DNA of 64,000 nt from Nitrobacter sp. Nb-311A (GTDB taxonomy: Bacteria > Pseudomonadota > Alphaproteobacteria > Rhizobiales > Xanthobacteraceae): the NCBI RefSeq assembly GCF_000152905.1, contig NZ_CH672416.1, positions 424,721-488,720 on the forward strand. Reading direction: 5' to 3'. The position numbers were made by a program, and so were the translations under genes. Shown piece by piece: positions 30,849 to 40,066 of the stretch (within the stretch, counting starts at the first letter, position 1; every line of letters begins with the position of its first letter). The notes beneath the pieces were generated by a model. It saw only the letters and a program-made list of their open reading frames with translations. It was not told the DNA's origin and did no database searches.

Positions 30849-31780
30849 CAGACGAGCCGCAGCGGCAACGTCAGCGGCGTGCCGTTCAGAAAGGCCCTCG
30901 CCTTCATCGGCGGCTTTCCGGCGCGCTGCAATTCGAGAACGCGGATCGCACCCTCGCCGCACGCGATCGTCAGGCGATCGTCGAGAAGGTCCCCCGGTGA
31001 TCCCGCGCCATCCGCCACCTCACAACGCAGGATCTTCACGCGCGTGGGCTCGCCGTCGACCGGCATCTCGCACCAGGCGCCCGGAAACGGCGACAGGCCA
31101 TGAATGTGGCGCAGCACCTCACATGCGGGCCTGTTCCAGTCGATGCGGGCTTCCGCCTTGTCGATCTTGGCGGCGTAGGTGACGCCTTGTTCGCTCTGCC
31201 TGGTCAGAGGCAACTCGCCGCGCGACAGCGCGTCCATGGCCCGCACCATCAGATCAGCCCCGAGCGGCGCCAGCGCGTCATGCAGATCGGATGCGGTCAT
31301 CGCATCGGTGACAGGGAGTCCCGAGGTCAGGGCGACATCGCCGGTATCGAGGCCGGCATCCATCTTCATGACCATGACGCCGCTTTCGGCGTCGCCGGTC
31401 ATGATGGCGCGGTTGATCGGTGCGGCGCCGCGCCAACGCGGCAGCAATGATGCGTGCAGATTGTAGCAACCGTATCTCGGCGCATCGAGGATCGCCTGCG
31501 GCAGGATCATGCCGTAGGCCACAACGACCGCCGCATCGGCGGCGAACGATTGAAACTCAAGCAGCGCCTCCGGCGTCTTCAGTGTTTTCGGCGTCAGAAC
31601 CGGAATGCCGAGGCGCTGCGCTTCCCGCGCCACGGGTGTCGGTCGCAGCTTCATGCCGCGGCCCGCGGCTCTCGCCTCGCGGGTGTAGACGGCGGCGATC
31701 TCGTGGCCGTGGGCGACGAGTTGCAGCAGCGTCGGCACCGCGAAATCGGGCGTGCCCATGAAAATCAGGCGAAGCGGCAT
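30848..31780 (-). CDS. fmt: Methionyl-tRNA formyltransferase
   Basis: Formylates initiator Met-tRNA. The start is ATG 31780 (310 residues, [14 protein letters not shown]). The formyl-transfer core shows the [19 protein letters not shown] block with catalytic Asn/His/Asp, and a C-terminal OB-like domain follows. It lies 31 bases after def and overlaps truA by one base. The grouping with deformylase makes functional sense: one adds, the other removes, the N-formyl group. Confidence 0.97.
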   Translation of the reverse strand: MPLRLIFMGTPDFAVPTLLQLVAHGHEIAAVYTREARAAGRGMKLRPTPVAREAQRLGIPVLTPKTLKTPEALLEFQSFAADAAVVVAYGMILPQAILDAPRYGCYNLHASLLPRWRGAAPINRAIMTGDAESGVMVMKMDAGLDTGDVALTSGLPVTDAMTASDLHDALAPLGADLMVRAMDALSRGELPLTRQSEQGVTYAAKIDKAEARIDWNRPACEVLRHIHGLSPFPGAWCEMPVDGEPTRVKILRCEVADGAGSPGDLLDDRLTIACGEGAIRVLELQRAGKPPMKARAFLNGTPLTLPLRLV

Positions 31781-31811
31781 GCTGTTGATTTCTGCGCGGT
31801 AAAAGCCGCCC

Positions 31812-32339
31812 TTATTTCGCGGCAAGCTTCGCGGCTTTGGTGAACTTCTTCATCACGCGGTCGCGTTTCAGTTTCGAGAGGTAATCGACGAACAGCACGC
31901 CGTTGAGATGATCGATCTCATGCTGGATGCAGGTGGCGAAAAGACCCTCGGCATCTTCCTCGTGCAGCTTGCCGTCGAGGTCGGTGAAGCGAATCCGCAC
32001 CCGCGCCGGCCGCTCGACCTCCTCGTAATATTCGGGAATCGACAGGCAGCCTTCTTCGTAAACCGAAAGTTCCTCCGACGCCGACAGGATTTCCGGGTTG
32101 ATGAAAATCCGCGGCCGCGGGTTAAGTTCGCCGTCCTCGTCGCGCCTGGCGAGATCCATGGTGATGATGCGCAACGGCTGCGCGATCTGGATGCCGGCAA
32201 GTCCGATGCCGGGCGCATCGTACATGGTCTCGAACATATCGTCGGCGAGCTTGCGGATCTCCGGCGTGACCTTTTCGATCGGCCTGGATACGAGGCGCAA
32301 CTGCTTGTCCGGAAGGATGATTATTTCGCGAATAGCCAT
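31812..32339 (-). CDS. def: Peptide deformylase
   Basis: Removes the formyl group from nascent proteins. 175 residues from ATG 32339. Metal motifs EGCLSIP and HEIDHLNG (HExxH) are intact. Motif 1 reads GIGLAGIQ, with Gly where most family members have the second Ala; this is likely tolerated but worth noting. First gene of def-fmt-truA, divergent from rmuC with 148 bases between them. Confidence 0.95.
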   Translation of the reverse strand: MAIREIIILPDKQLRLVSRPIEKVTPEIRKLADDMFETMYDAPGIGLAGIQIAQPLRIITMDLARRDEDGELNPRPRIFINPEILSASEELSVYEEGCLSIPEYYEEVERPARVRIRFTDLDGKLHEEDAEGLFATCIQHEIDHLNGVLFVDYLSKLKRDRVMKKFTKAAKLAAK

Positions 32340-32487
32340 GCAGGGCGATGTAATGCCCGGGCCTGCCGGGGTCAATCCGCGGGGCCGCACTGACCGGCGC
32401 GCCTCCCGAGCAGCATGTTGAACTTTCGTTAACCCTACATGTTCCTTCTTTGTTCGCGCCCGCGGCCGAATCGACTACAATGGGCGG

Positions 32488-33702
32488 GTGAACGATATCC
32501 TTTTCATGCTGGGCGGCATGCCGGTGCGGATCGACGCCGTGCTGATCGCCTTTGGCGCGCTGGCGCTGGCGTTGTTGCTGACCATTGCGATCGTGATCGC
32601 GCGCTCGGGGCGCCGGGAAGCCGAAATGGCGACCGCGCAAGCAAGCCGCGCCGACGAGCTGGAGGATCGCCTCAACGACATGATGCGGGCCCAGGCCGAG
32701 GCCACCGGCCGTGTCGACGCCATGGGCCGGGCGCTTGCGGGACGGCAGGCGGAGATGGCCCGGGCGGTCAGCGAACGGCTTGACTCGGTCACTCATCGCT
32801 TCGGCCAGTCGATGGAACAGACCACGCGCAACACCATGGACAGCTTGCGCGTGCTGCACGAACGGCTCGGGATTATCGACAATGCGCACAAGAATTTAAC
32901 CGAACTGACGACGCAGGTGACGACACTGCGGGACGTGCTCGCCAACAAGCAGTCGCGCGGCGCTTTCGGGCAGGCGCGGATGGAAGCGATCGTGCAGGAC
33001 GGAATGCCGAAGGGCTCGTTCGCCTTTCAGCACACGTTGCCAAACGGCAAGCGGCCGGATTGCGTGATCTTCCTTCCCGATCAGCGCCCGCTTTGCATCG
33101 ATGCAAAATTTCCGCTTGAGGCGATGACGGCGCTGCGCGGCGCCCGAACCGACGACGAAAGGAAACTGGCGATTCAGCGGCTGCGCGCCGACGTTATGAG
33201 GCACGTCACCGACATCGCCGGGAAATATCTGATTCCGGGCGAGACTCAGGACACCGCGCTGATGTTCGTGCCATCGGAATCCGTTTATTCCGAGATTTAC
33301 GACAGCTTCGACGACGTCATTCAGAAGGCCTATCGCGCCCGGATCGTGCTGGTGTCGCCGTCGCTATTGATGCTTGCGATCCAGGTGATGCAGCAGCTTC
33401 TCAAGGACGCACGGATGCGCGATGCCGCGGATCAGGTACGGATCGAGGTCCTGAACATGATGGATGACGTCGAGCGTCTGCGCGACCGCGTCAGCCGGCT
33501 CGGCAGCCATTTCGATCAGGTCAGCGAGGATGTCCGGCAGGTCCTGATCTCGGCCGGCAAGATCGGCAAACGGGCGATGAGGATCGAGGAACTTGATTTC
33601 AGCAAGGACGAGGCGATTGCCGAGACGCCGCGGATCGCCGCTTCTCGCGGACCGGAACCATTCCCGCCGCAGTTCGCTCACAAAATCCAGGCGGGAGAAT
33701 AA
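32488..33702 (+). CDS. rmuC: DNA recombination protein RmuC homologue
   Basis: 404 residues from a GTG start. One N-terminal membrane anchor (VLIAFGALALALLLTIAIVI, about residues 14-33) is followed by a long coiled coil (about 40-140) and the RmuC nuclease-like domain with the PD-(D/E)xK-type signature RPDCVIFLP...CIDAKFP (about residues 190-210). RmuC limits inversions and other rearrangements; its biochemical action is poorly defined. Downstream AmpG-like gene starts 63 bases later in the same direction. Confidence 0.9.
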   Translation: MNDILFMLGGMPVRIDAVLIAFGALALALLLTIAIVIARSGRREAEMATAQASRADELEDRLNDMMRAQAEATGRVDAMGRALAGRQAEMARAVSERLDSVTHRFGQSMEQTTRNTMDSLRVLHERLGIIDNAHKNLTELTTQVTTLRDVLANKQSRGAFGQARMEAIVQDGMPKGSFAFQHTLPNGKRPDCVIFLPDQRPLCIDAKFPLEAMTALRGARTDDERKLAIQRLRADVMRHVTDIAGKYLIPGETQDTALMFVPSESVYSEIYDSFDDVIQKAYRARIVLVSPSLLMLAIQVMQQLLKDARMRDAADQVRIEVLNMMDDVERLRDRVSRLGSHFDQVSEDVRQVLISAGKIGKRAMRIEELDFSKDEAIAETPRIAASRGPEPFPPQFAHKIQAGE

Positions 33703-33765
33703 GCTTTCGAACGGTTTCCGGAGAGAAGGAGAGGGAAAAGTGGCCGAATCTGCTAACATCGCCGC

Positions 33766-35124
33766 ATGACCGTTCCGGACGCCGCCGCCCCGACAATATC
33801 CGACGCAGCCTCCCGCGCGTCATGGCGCGAGAGTATCGCGGTCTATCTGCAACCGCGCGTCCTCATTGTCATGATGCTCGGCTTCTCATCCGGCCTGCCG
33901 CTGGCGCTGTCGGGCTCCACGCTGCAGATCTGGATGACCGAATCCGGCATCGACCTGCGGGCGATCGGCTTGTTCGTGCTGGTCGGCACGCCCTATACGC
34001 TGAAATTTCTGTGGGCCCCGCTGGTCGATGCCTTGCACGTTCCGCTGCTGACGCGGCAGTTCGGCCGCCGGCGCGGCTGGCTTGTGTTCTCGCAACTGCT
34101 GCTGATCGCGGCGATCCTGCTGCTGGCTTCGACCGACCCGGCGAAAGCACCGTGGTTCGTCGCGCTCGGCGCACTTCTGGTGGCGGCGACATCGGCGACG
34201 CAGGACATCGTGGTCGATGCCTTTCGCGTCGAGAGCCTGCCGGAGAGCGAGCAGGCCGCCGGCATGGCCGCCTACGTGGCGGCCTATCGCATCGGCATGC
34301 TGGTCTCCACCGCTGGTGCTCTCTTCCTCGTCAGCGCGCTCGAAGGGACGGGCCTGGTCCGTGCCTCGGCGTGGGCGTGGGGCTATGTCGGCATGGCGGC
34401 GATGGTGCTGATCGGCACCATCACGGCGCTGGCCGCCACCGAGCCGGAGCAATCCGTGCGCGCCGAGTTGGCAACGCGAGCCAAGGGCGGTTTCGCGCGA
34501 GTCATGAACGCCGCGATCGGCGCATTCTCCGAGTTCATCGCGAGAAAGGATGCGTTCGCGGTCCTGGCCTTCATCGTGCTGTTCAAGTTCACCGACGCGT
34601 TCTCCGGCACGATGACCGCGCCGTTCGTCATCGACCTCGGCTTCACCCGCAACGACTACGCCGCCATCGTCAAGGGCGTTGGCTTGGCCGCGACGCTGAT
34701 CGGCGGTTTTGCCGGCGGCTTCCTGGCGCGGCGCTATCCGCTGGCGGCAAGCCTGTGGATCGGCGGCATTTTGCAGGCGGTGGCGAACCTGTCGTTCTCA
34801 TGGCTGGCGATAGTCGGCGTCGATCAGTGGGCGCTGGCTTTCGCCATTACGGCGGAGAATTTCACCAGCGCCATCGGCACGGTGATTTTCGTCGCCTATC
34901 TGTCGGCGCTGTGCCGCAATCCGCTGCACACCGCCACCCAGTATGCGCTGCTAACGGCGTTGGCCGCGGTCGGCCGGACCTACCTGTCCGCCAGCGCCGG
35001 ATTTGTCGCCAAGGCCACCGGATGGCCGCTGTTCTTTGTGATCTGCATGCTGGTGGCGCTGCCGAGCCTGTTCCTGCTGGCGTGGCTGCAGCGGCGCGGA
35101 CACTTTGCCGCGCTACAGGCGTAG
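33766..35124 (+). CDS. AmpG-like MFS permease (muropeptide transporter)
   Basis: 452 residues with about 12 predicted membrane helices. The first helix region VMMLGFSSGLPLALSGSTLQ and LKFLWAPLVDALHVPLL, with the downstream ATQDIVVDAFRVE motif, are typical of AmpG, which imports cell-wall fragments (GlcNAc-anhydroMurNAc peptides) into the cytoplasm for recycling. No ampC/ampR is nearby. Same strand as rmuC, so possibly cotranscribed. Confidence 0.85.
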   Translation: MTVPDAAAPTISDAASRASWRESIAVYLQPRVLIVMMLGFSSGLPLALSGSTLQIWMTESGIDLRAIGLFVLVGTPYTLKFLWAPLVDALHVPLLTRQFGRRRGWLVFSQLLLIAAILLLASTDPAKAPWFVALGALLVAATSATQDIVVDAFRVESLPESEQAAGMAAYVAAYRIGMLVSTAGALFLVSALEGTGLVRASAWAWGYVGMAAMVLIGTITALAATEPEQSVRAELATRAKGGFARVMNAAIGAFSEFIARKDAFAVLAFIVLFKFTDAFSGTMTAPFVIDLGFTRNDYAAIVKGVGLAATLIGGFAGGFLARRYPLAASLWIGGILQAVANLSFSWLAIVGVDQWALAFAITAENFTSAIGTVIFVAYLSALCRNPLHTATQYALLTALAAVGRTYLSASAGFVAKATGWPLFFVICMLVALPSLFLLAWLQRRGHFAALQA

Positions 35125-35154
35125 GGCGGCGGTTCAACAAGCTGGCTCCAGGTC

Positions 35155-35316
35155 TATTTTTTGACGCGTTTTCTTTACGCGAACCGGTACCCACTTCGCT
35201 CGAAAACGCTATTTCCGGATCATGTCCTTCGCCGCGATCAAGCCGCCCCCCGCGATCAGCATGGCGGCGACGGTCATGATGTCTTCCTTCCTCCCCTCGC
35301 GGGGGGAAGGAGAGAA
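35155..35316. repeat. Palindromic repeats, family A (inverse) plus family B fragment
   Basis: 35155-35225 holds TTTTTTGACGCGTTTTCTTTACGCGAACCGG and CACTTCGCTCGAAAACGCTATTTCCGGATCATG. 35284-35316 holds CTTCCTCCCCTCGCGGGGGGAAGGAG, a family B-like arm. They lie between convergent ampG-like and phbB genes. No gene is seen in the gap. Confidence 0.65.
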
Positions 35317-35343
35317 GCGGTCTGTCCAACTATGCGTTGCTCT

Positions 35344-36069
35344 TCACGCCAGATACTGTCCGCCGTTGACGGAGAGCGTTGAGCCGGTGATGAAGCCGGC
35401 GTCGTCGGCGGCGAGAAAGACCACCGCGCGCGCGATCTCCTCAGGCTCGCCCAGACGGGTCGCCGGAATCTGAGGCAGGATACTTTTCTCGATAACATCC
35501 TTTGGCACCGCCTGCACCATCTCGGTGTTGATGTAACCCGGGCAGATCGCATTGACGGTGATTCCGCTCTTGGCGTTCTCCAGCGCCAGCGCCTTGGTGA
35601 AGCCGATTTCGCCGGCCTTCGCCGCCGAATAGTTCACCTGGCCGAACTGGCCTTTCTGGCCGTTGATCGAGGAGATGTTGATGATGCGGCCGAACTTGCG
35701 CGCGCGCATCCCCTCGATCACCGGGCGCGTCATGTTGAACAGCGAGCCGAGATTGGTGTTGATGACGGCGCTCCACTGCTCAAGCGTCATCTTGTGGAAG
35801 GCGCCGTCTTTGGTGATGCCGGCATTGTTCACGAGCACCTCGATGGGGCCGAGGTCGGCTTCGACCTGTTTGATGCCGCCAGCGCAGGCCTCAAACGAGG
35901 CGACGTCCCACTTGTAGACGGGAATGCCGGTGTCCGCCTTGAACTTCTCCGCCGCCGCATCGTTGCCGGCATAGCTCGCCGCGACATTGTATCCAGTCGC
36001 CTTCAACGCTCTGCTGATCGCGCCGCCGATACCGCGCGTTCCCCCCGTCACCAGTGCCACCCTTGCCAT
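35344..36069 (-). CDS. phbB: Acetoacetyl-CoA reductase
   Basis: NADPH-dependent reduction of acetoacetyl-CoA to (R)-3-hydroxybutyryl-CoA, the monomer of polyhydroxybutyrate. 241 residues, short-chain dehydrogenase fold: nucleotide motif GGTRGIGGAIS, NNAG, catalytic Ser in NISSINGQKG and YSAAK (Tyr-x3-Lys). AGGGAGGA precedes ATG 36069. It lies downstream of phbA, but a terminator-like hairpin separates the two. Confidence 0.95.
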   Translation of the reverse strand: MARVALVTGGTRGIGGAISRALKATGYNVAASYAGNDAAAEKFKADTGIPVYKWDVASFEACAGGIKQVEADLGPIEVLVNNAGITKDGAFHKMTLEQWSAVINTNLGSLFNMTRPVIEGMRARKFGRIINISSINGQKGQFGQVNYSAAKAGEIGFTKALALENAKSGITVNAICPGYINTEMVQAVPKDVIEKSILPQIPATRLGEPEEIARAVVFLAADDAGFITGSTLSVNGGQYLA

Positions 36070-36130
36070 TGCGTCGTCCTCCCTGAGAGCAGGCCGAAAT
36101 CGTCACGACCATCCAAAAAAAACTTGCAGA

Positions 36131-36161
36131 TTAAAAATGCCCGGCTCGTGACCGGGCATTT
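36131..36161 (-). terminator. Terminator or attenuator between phbA and phbB
   Basis: On the minus strand AAATGCCCGG (36161-36152), loop TCACGAG, CCGGGCATTT (36144-36135) and TTAA form a GC-rich 10-bp hairpin running into a T tract, a good rho-independent terminator. It sits 54 bases after the phbA stop and 62 bases before phbB, so phbB is either read through partially or has its own promoter. Confidence 0.8.
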
Positions 36162-36214
36162 CACTCTCAATACGAACTGCGATGACCGACGTCATTTGAA
36201 GCGTCCGTCGCCGA

Positions 36215-37393
36215 TCAGCCGCGCTCGACGCACATGGCGATGCCCATGCCGCCGCCGATGCATAGCGTGGCCAGGCCCTTCTGGGCGTTTCGCTTCTGCA
36301 TTTCGTGCAGCAAGGTCACCAGCACGCGCGTCCCCGAGGCGCCGACCGGATGGCCGAGGGCGATCGCACCGCCATTGACATTGACCTTGGAGGTATCCCA
36401 GCCGAGATCCTTGTTCACGGCGCAGGCCTGCGCGGCGAAGGCCTCATTGGCCTCGATGAGGTCGAGGTCCGCGATCGCCCAGCCTGCTTTCTTCAGCGCG
36501 GCGCGGGAGGCCGGAATCGGGCCGGTGCCCATGATCTTGGGGTCGACCCCGGCATGGGCCCAGGAGACGATGCGGGCAAGCGGAGTCTTGCCCTCTTTCG
36601 AAGCCTGCGCCGCCGACATCAGCACCACGGCCGCCGCGCCGTCATTGATCCCCGACGCGTTGGCCGCGGTCACGGTGCCGTCCTTCTCAAAAGCGGGCCG
36701 CAGCTTGGCGATCGATTCGACTGTCACGCCAGCCTTCGGATATTCGTCCGTATCGACGACGATATCGCCTTTGCGGTTCTTGACCGTGACCGGCACGATC
36801 TCATCCTTGAAGCGGCCTGCCTTCTGCGCGGCCTCCGCCTTGTTCTGCGAGGCGGCGGCGAATTCGTCCTGCTGCTGACGGGTGATCTGGTACTGGCGGG
36901 CGACATTCTCGGCGGTGTTGCCCATGTGGTAGCCGTTGAACGCATCCCACAGCCCGTCCTTGATCATGGTGTCGATCAGCTCAATGCCGCCCATCTTCAC
37001 GCCGCCGCGCAGGTGCTGCGCATGGGGCGCCATGCTCATGGATTCCTGTCCGCCGGCGACGACGATCTCCGAATCCCCGTTTAGGATGGCCTGATAGCCG
37101 AGGGCGACAGTGCGCAGGCCCGAGCCGCAGAGCTGGTTGACGCCCCAGGCCGGGCTTTCCACCGGAACGCCGGCGCCGATCGATGCCTGACGCGCCGGAT
37201 TCTGGCCCTGCGCCGCGGTCAGAATCTGGCCCATGATGACCTCGGAGACCCGTCCGGACTCGATTCCCGCCCGCTCCAGCGCGGCCCTGATGGCGATAGC
37301 GCCGAGAGCGTGGGCCGGCGTCGTGGCAAGCGCGCCGTTGAAACTTCCCACCGGCGTGCGGGCGGCGCTGACGATAACGACATCGTCTGACAT
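36215..37393 (-). CDS. phbA: Acetyl-CoA C-acetyltransferase (beta-ketothiolase)
   Basis: Condenses two acetyl-CoA to acetoacetyl-CoA for polyhydroxybutyrate. 392 residues from ATG 37393, preceded by AGGAGGT at ideal distance. Active cysteines are in [14 protein letters not shown] (about residue 88) and [10 protein letters not shown] near the end; GHPVGASG carries the catalytic His. It is divergent from phaR, whose product represses PHB-related genes in relatives. Confidence 0.96.
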   Translation of the reverse strand: MSDDVVIVSAARTPVGSFNGALATTPAHALGAIAIRAALERAGIESGRVSEVIMGQILTAAQGQNPARQASIGAGVPVESPAWGVNQLCGSGLRTVALGYQAILNGDSEIVVAGGQESMSMAPHAQHLRGGVKMGGIELIDTMIKDGLWDAFNGYHMGNTAENVARQYQITRQQQDEFAAASQNKAEAAQKAGRFKDEIVPVTVKNRKGDIVVDTDEYPKAGVTVESIAKLRPAFEKDGTVTAANASGINDGAAAVVLMSAAQASKEGKTPLARIVSWAHAGVDPKIMGTGPIPASRAALKKAGWAIADLDLIEANEAFAAQACAVNKDLGWDTSKVNVNGGAIALGHPVGASGTRVLVTLLHEMQKRNAQKGLATLCIGGGMGIAMCVERG

Positions 37394-37615
37394 GGACACC
37401 TCCTGGAGCTTAAGAGACTTGAAATACGATGGCGACGGCCGCGCGGGTGGCCCGGATTCTTCTCAAATGTATCCTGTTGGTCTCACGAGAGTGTGTCAAT
37501 TGCGCCAAGGGTTGGAAGTTGCACCCGTACACAATCGTGAGCACTTCCATTCTATGCTTTTGGAATTAACTGTTTTTTATAAAACGGTAGCCGAAGCGTA
37601 CCGAAAGTGCTTATT

Positions 37616-37624
37616 TTGCTGCAA
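37616..37624. promoter_or_regulatory. Possible PhaR operator
   Basis: TTGCTGCAA is a perfect odd palindrome of the TGC-N-GCA type reported for PhaR sites, placed between phbA and phaR, 71 bases upstream of the phaR ATG. It lies at the end of the A/T-rich part of the region (37556-37620), where promoters are expected. One short site is weak evidence. Confidence 0.3.
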
Positions 37625-37694
37625 TGCGTTACGTGTTGACCCCATCGTGGACGCCGGCGGGGTTTCTTGTCCTAGGCAGGGACGTGTGAGACCT

Positions 37695-38291
37695 ATGGCA
37701 AAATCAGAGACACCAACGACAATCAAAAAATATGCGAACCGGCGGCTCTATAATACCGGCACCAGCACCTATGTGACGCTCGAAGATCTCGCGGCGATGG
37801 TCAAGCAGGGCGAAGATTTTCTTGTATTCGATGCAAAGACTGGAGACGACATCACCCGCTCGGTGCTGGCGCAGATCATTTTCGAACAGGAGAACAAGGC
37901 GGGGCAGAACCTGCTCCCGACCACGTTCCTGCGGCAACTGATCCGTTTCTACGGAGACAGCATGCAGATGGTGGTGCCGAAATATCTCGAACGATCGATC
38001 GACATGCTGACCCGCGAACAGGAAAAGTTTCGCAAGCAGATGACGAGCAGCTTCAGCGGCACTCCTTTCGCGCCACTCGAAGAGCATGTCCGCCGCAACA
38101 TGGAACTTTTCGAGCGCACCTTCTCGATGTTCAAGCCATTCGTGCCGCCGCGCAACGGGACCGCTGCGCCCGAGCCGGAGAAAACGCCTGATTCTCCCGA
38201 TCCCGGCGACACCATCGACGATCTTCGCCGGCAGATGAAGGAGATGCAGGACCGCCTGGAACGGATGTCGAAAGATCCGAAGAAGGAATAA
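37695..38291 (+). CDS. phaR: Polyhydroxyalkanoate synthesis regulator PhaR
   Basis: 198 residues from ATG 37695. The N-terminal PHB/PHA accumulation regulator DNA-binding domain (KKYANRRLYNTGTSTYVTLED, first 60 residues) is followed by the PHB_acc domain (TFLRQLIRFYGDSMQ and related helices) and a C-terminal coiled coil (DDLRRQMKEMQDRLERM). PhaR binds DNA and nascent PHB granules and so links granule formation to phasin/PHA gene expression. It is divergent from phbA. Confidence 0.94.
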   Translation: MAKSETPTTIKKYANRRLYNTGTSTYVTLEDLAAMVKQGEDFLVFDAKTGDDITRSVLAQIIFEQENKAGQNLLPTTFLRQLIRFYGDSMQMVVPKYLERSIDMLTREQEKFRKQMTSSFSGTPFAPLEEHVRRNMELFERTFSMFKPFVPPRNGTAAPEPEKTPDSPDPGDTIDDLRRQMKEMQDRLERMSKDPKKE

Positions 38292-38473
38292 GCGGGGGCC
38301 GCGGCCCTGATCGAACAGACGAGGCTGACGCCACCGACCTCGAATACCTGGGGCTGAACTCCGCCGCCATTGCCGGACAAGACCACTCGCGGCCGCTACG
38401 ATTTTCATACGCTGCAATTTTCATAACCGATGGCCCTACCCGTTCCAGTCATCAGCGCCGTCGCGCAATGGCT

Positions 38474-40027
38474 TCAAACGGAATCGCGTTTCATGGGTAC
38501 GGGACCTGAACCGGCTTGCTTGTGATCGTCTCTGTTCCACCATCCCCCGCCAAGCGCTTGAAACAACGCGACCGTATTCGCCAGTTGCGCGGCCTGCGCA
38601 TCGAGACGCGCGAGCGAGGTCTGCAGATACGCCTGCTGCGCGGCGAGTAGAAGCGGCACGCTGATCTGTCCTTGATCGACCTGTTTACGCACCAGCGTGA
38701 TGCTCTCTGTCGCCGATCGTTCCGCGTCGGTCGCGGCGCTGATCGCACGGGTGCCCGCCTGAAGGGCCCGCAAGACATCCGCGACGTTCTGAAAAGCCGC
38801 GAGAACAACGCTGCGATATTGAGCGAGTGACTGATTGGTTTCCTCTTCCGCCGCACGTTGCTTGTTCGCCAACGTTCCTGCGTCAAAAATCGTCTGCGCT
38901 GCATTGCCGGCGATCATCCCGAGCGCCGCGCCCGGAGTCGCCAATTGCGCGAATTTGGCAGCCGCGGAGCCGCCATTTCCGACCAAGGTTATCTGCGGAA
39001 GACGATTGGCGATCGCCACTCCGATCATTGCATTGGTCGCATGAAGGTTCGCTTCGGCAGCCTGAATATCAGGACGCTGTCTTACCAGATCGGCCGGAAG
39101 ACTGAGAGGTAAACGGCGGGGCATTCGAAATGACCCGAGATCGAATGTTTCCTTAGGAGCGTCACTCGATAAACGTCCGGTCAGGAATGACAACAAATGA
39201 CGCTGTTGCGCGAGCTGCTTTTCGAGATTGGGCAACAGCAGTCGGGTCTGCGCAACCGCGGTCTCCTGCGCCGCGACATCCGTCTGGGCAATCTGTCCCT
39301 GCTCCTGTTGCCGTCGCAGCAACCTCAAAACCTCGGCCTGCAAACCAAGGACGCGACGGGTCGCCGCGATCTGGCCCCTCACCCGGCCTTCCTCGATCGC
39401 CGCAAGCGCGATGTTGCTGGCCAATGTCAGATAGACCCCCTCGCGCTGGAACGCGCGCATCTCAGCTTGCGAATCCGCGGACTCCACCAGACGGCGCGTC
39501 CCTCCCCACACATCGGCAAGGTACGACACGGTCACTTGGCCGGTGTGCAGACTCAAAAGGTGGGCGTTCGACTCAAGAGGCGACTGCAGATCGACCGGCA
39601 CCTGCTGGCGCGAGGAATTGAAGCCTCCCGTCACGCTGGGAAACAGCGCACCGCGCTGGGCCAGCGCGTTGGCTTGCGCCACCCTGACCGCGGCCTCCGC
39701 AGCGGCGAGGTCGGCATTGTGCGCGATGCCGTCCTCCACAATCCGGTTCAGCGCGGGCGAACGAAACAGTTCCCACCACTGGGGAGGAATCTCCGCCGCG
39801 CGTACGACCGGATGTCCCGGCACGCGATCGCCGGCGGGATCGGACAAATATCTGAAGGTTTCGGGAGGCGCCTGAGGTTTGAAGTCAGGTCCAACCGCAC
39901 AGCCCGACAGCGCAGACGATGCGGCAGCCAGGAACGCCACGACGAAAAATCGCCCATGGGGGAATACAAGCCCCCATCCTGGTTTCGATGAATGTCCCCC
40001 CGATCCATTCTGTTGGCTTGACCGCAC
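38474..40027 (-). CDS. RND efflux outer-membrane factor, NodT/OprM family lipoprotein
   Basis: Outer-membrane channel of the tripartite efflux system. I take GTG 40027 as start (517 residues) because AAGGGG lies six bases before it; an upstream TTG at 40042 is possible. Lipobox ALSGC near residue 45 and the following VGPDFKPQAPP are typical of the NodT group. Two OEP repeats (about 75-270 and 290-490) form the TolC-like helical barrel. Third gene of adaptor-pump-channel, 39 bases after the pump stop. Confidence 0.9.
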   Translation of the reverse strand: MRSSQQNGSGGHSSKPGWGLVFPHGRFFVVAFLAAASSALSGCAVGPDFKPQAPPETFRYLSDPAGDRVPGHPVVRAAEIPPQWWELFRSPALNRIVEDGIAHNADLAAAEAAVRVAQANALAQRGALFPSVTGGFNSSRQQVPVDLQSPLESNAHLLSLHTGQVTVSYLADVWGGTRRLVESADSQAEMRAFQREGVYLTLASNIALAAIEEGRVRGQIAATRRVLGLQAEVLRLLRRQQEQGQIAQTDVAAQETAVAQTRLLLPNLEKQLAQQRHLLSFLTGRLSSDAPKETFDLGSFRMPRRLPLSLPADLVRQRPDIQAAEANLHATNAMIGVAIANRLPQITLVGNGGSAAAKFAQLATPGAALGMIAGNAAQTIFDAGTLANKQRAAEEETNQSLAQYRSVVLAAFQNVADVLRALQAGTRAISAATDAERSATESITLVRKQVDQGQISVPLLLAAQQAYLQTSLARLDAQAAQLANTVALFQALGGGWWNRDDHKQAGSGPVPMKRDSV

Positions 40028-40066
40028 GAAATGCCCCTTCAACCACGGCTCACACGAACCGACTTG

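Noticed and set aside
33822..35279. Long open frame in another phase of the AmpG-like gene
   Set aside because: The product is rich in Arg/Gly/His with no hydrophobic helices or motifs, as expected for an out-of-frame reading of a high-GC gene.
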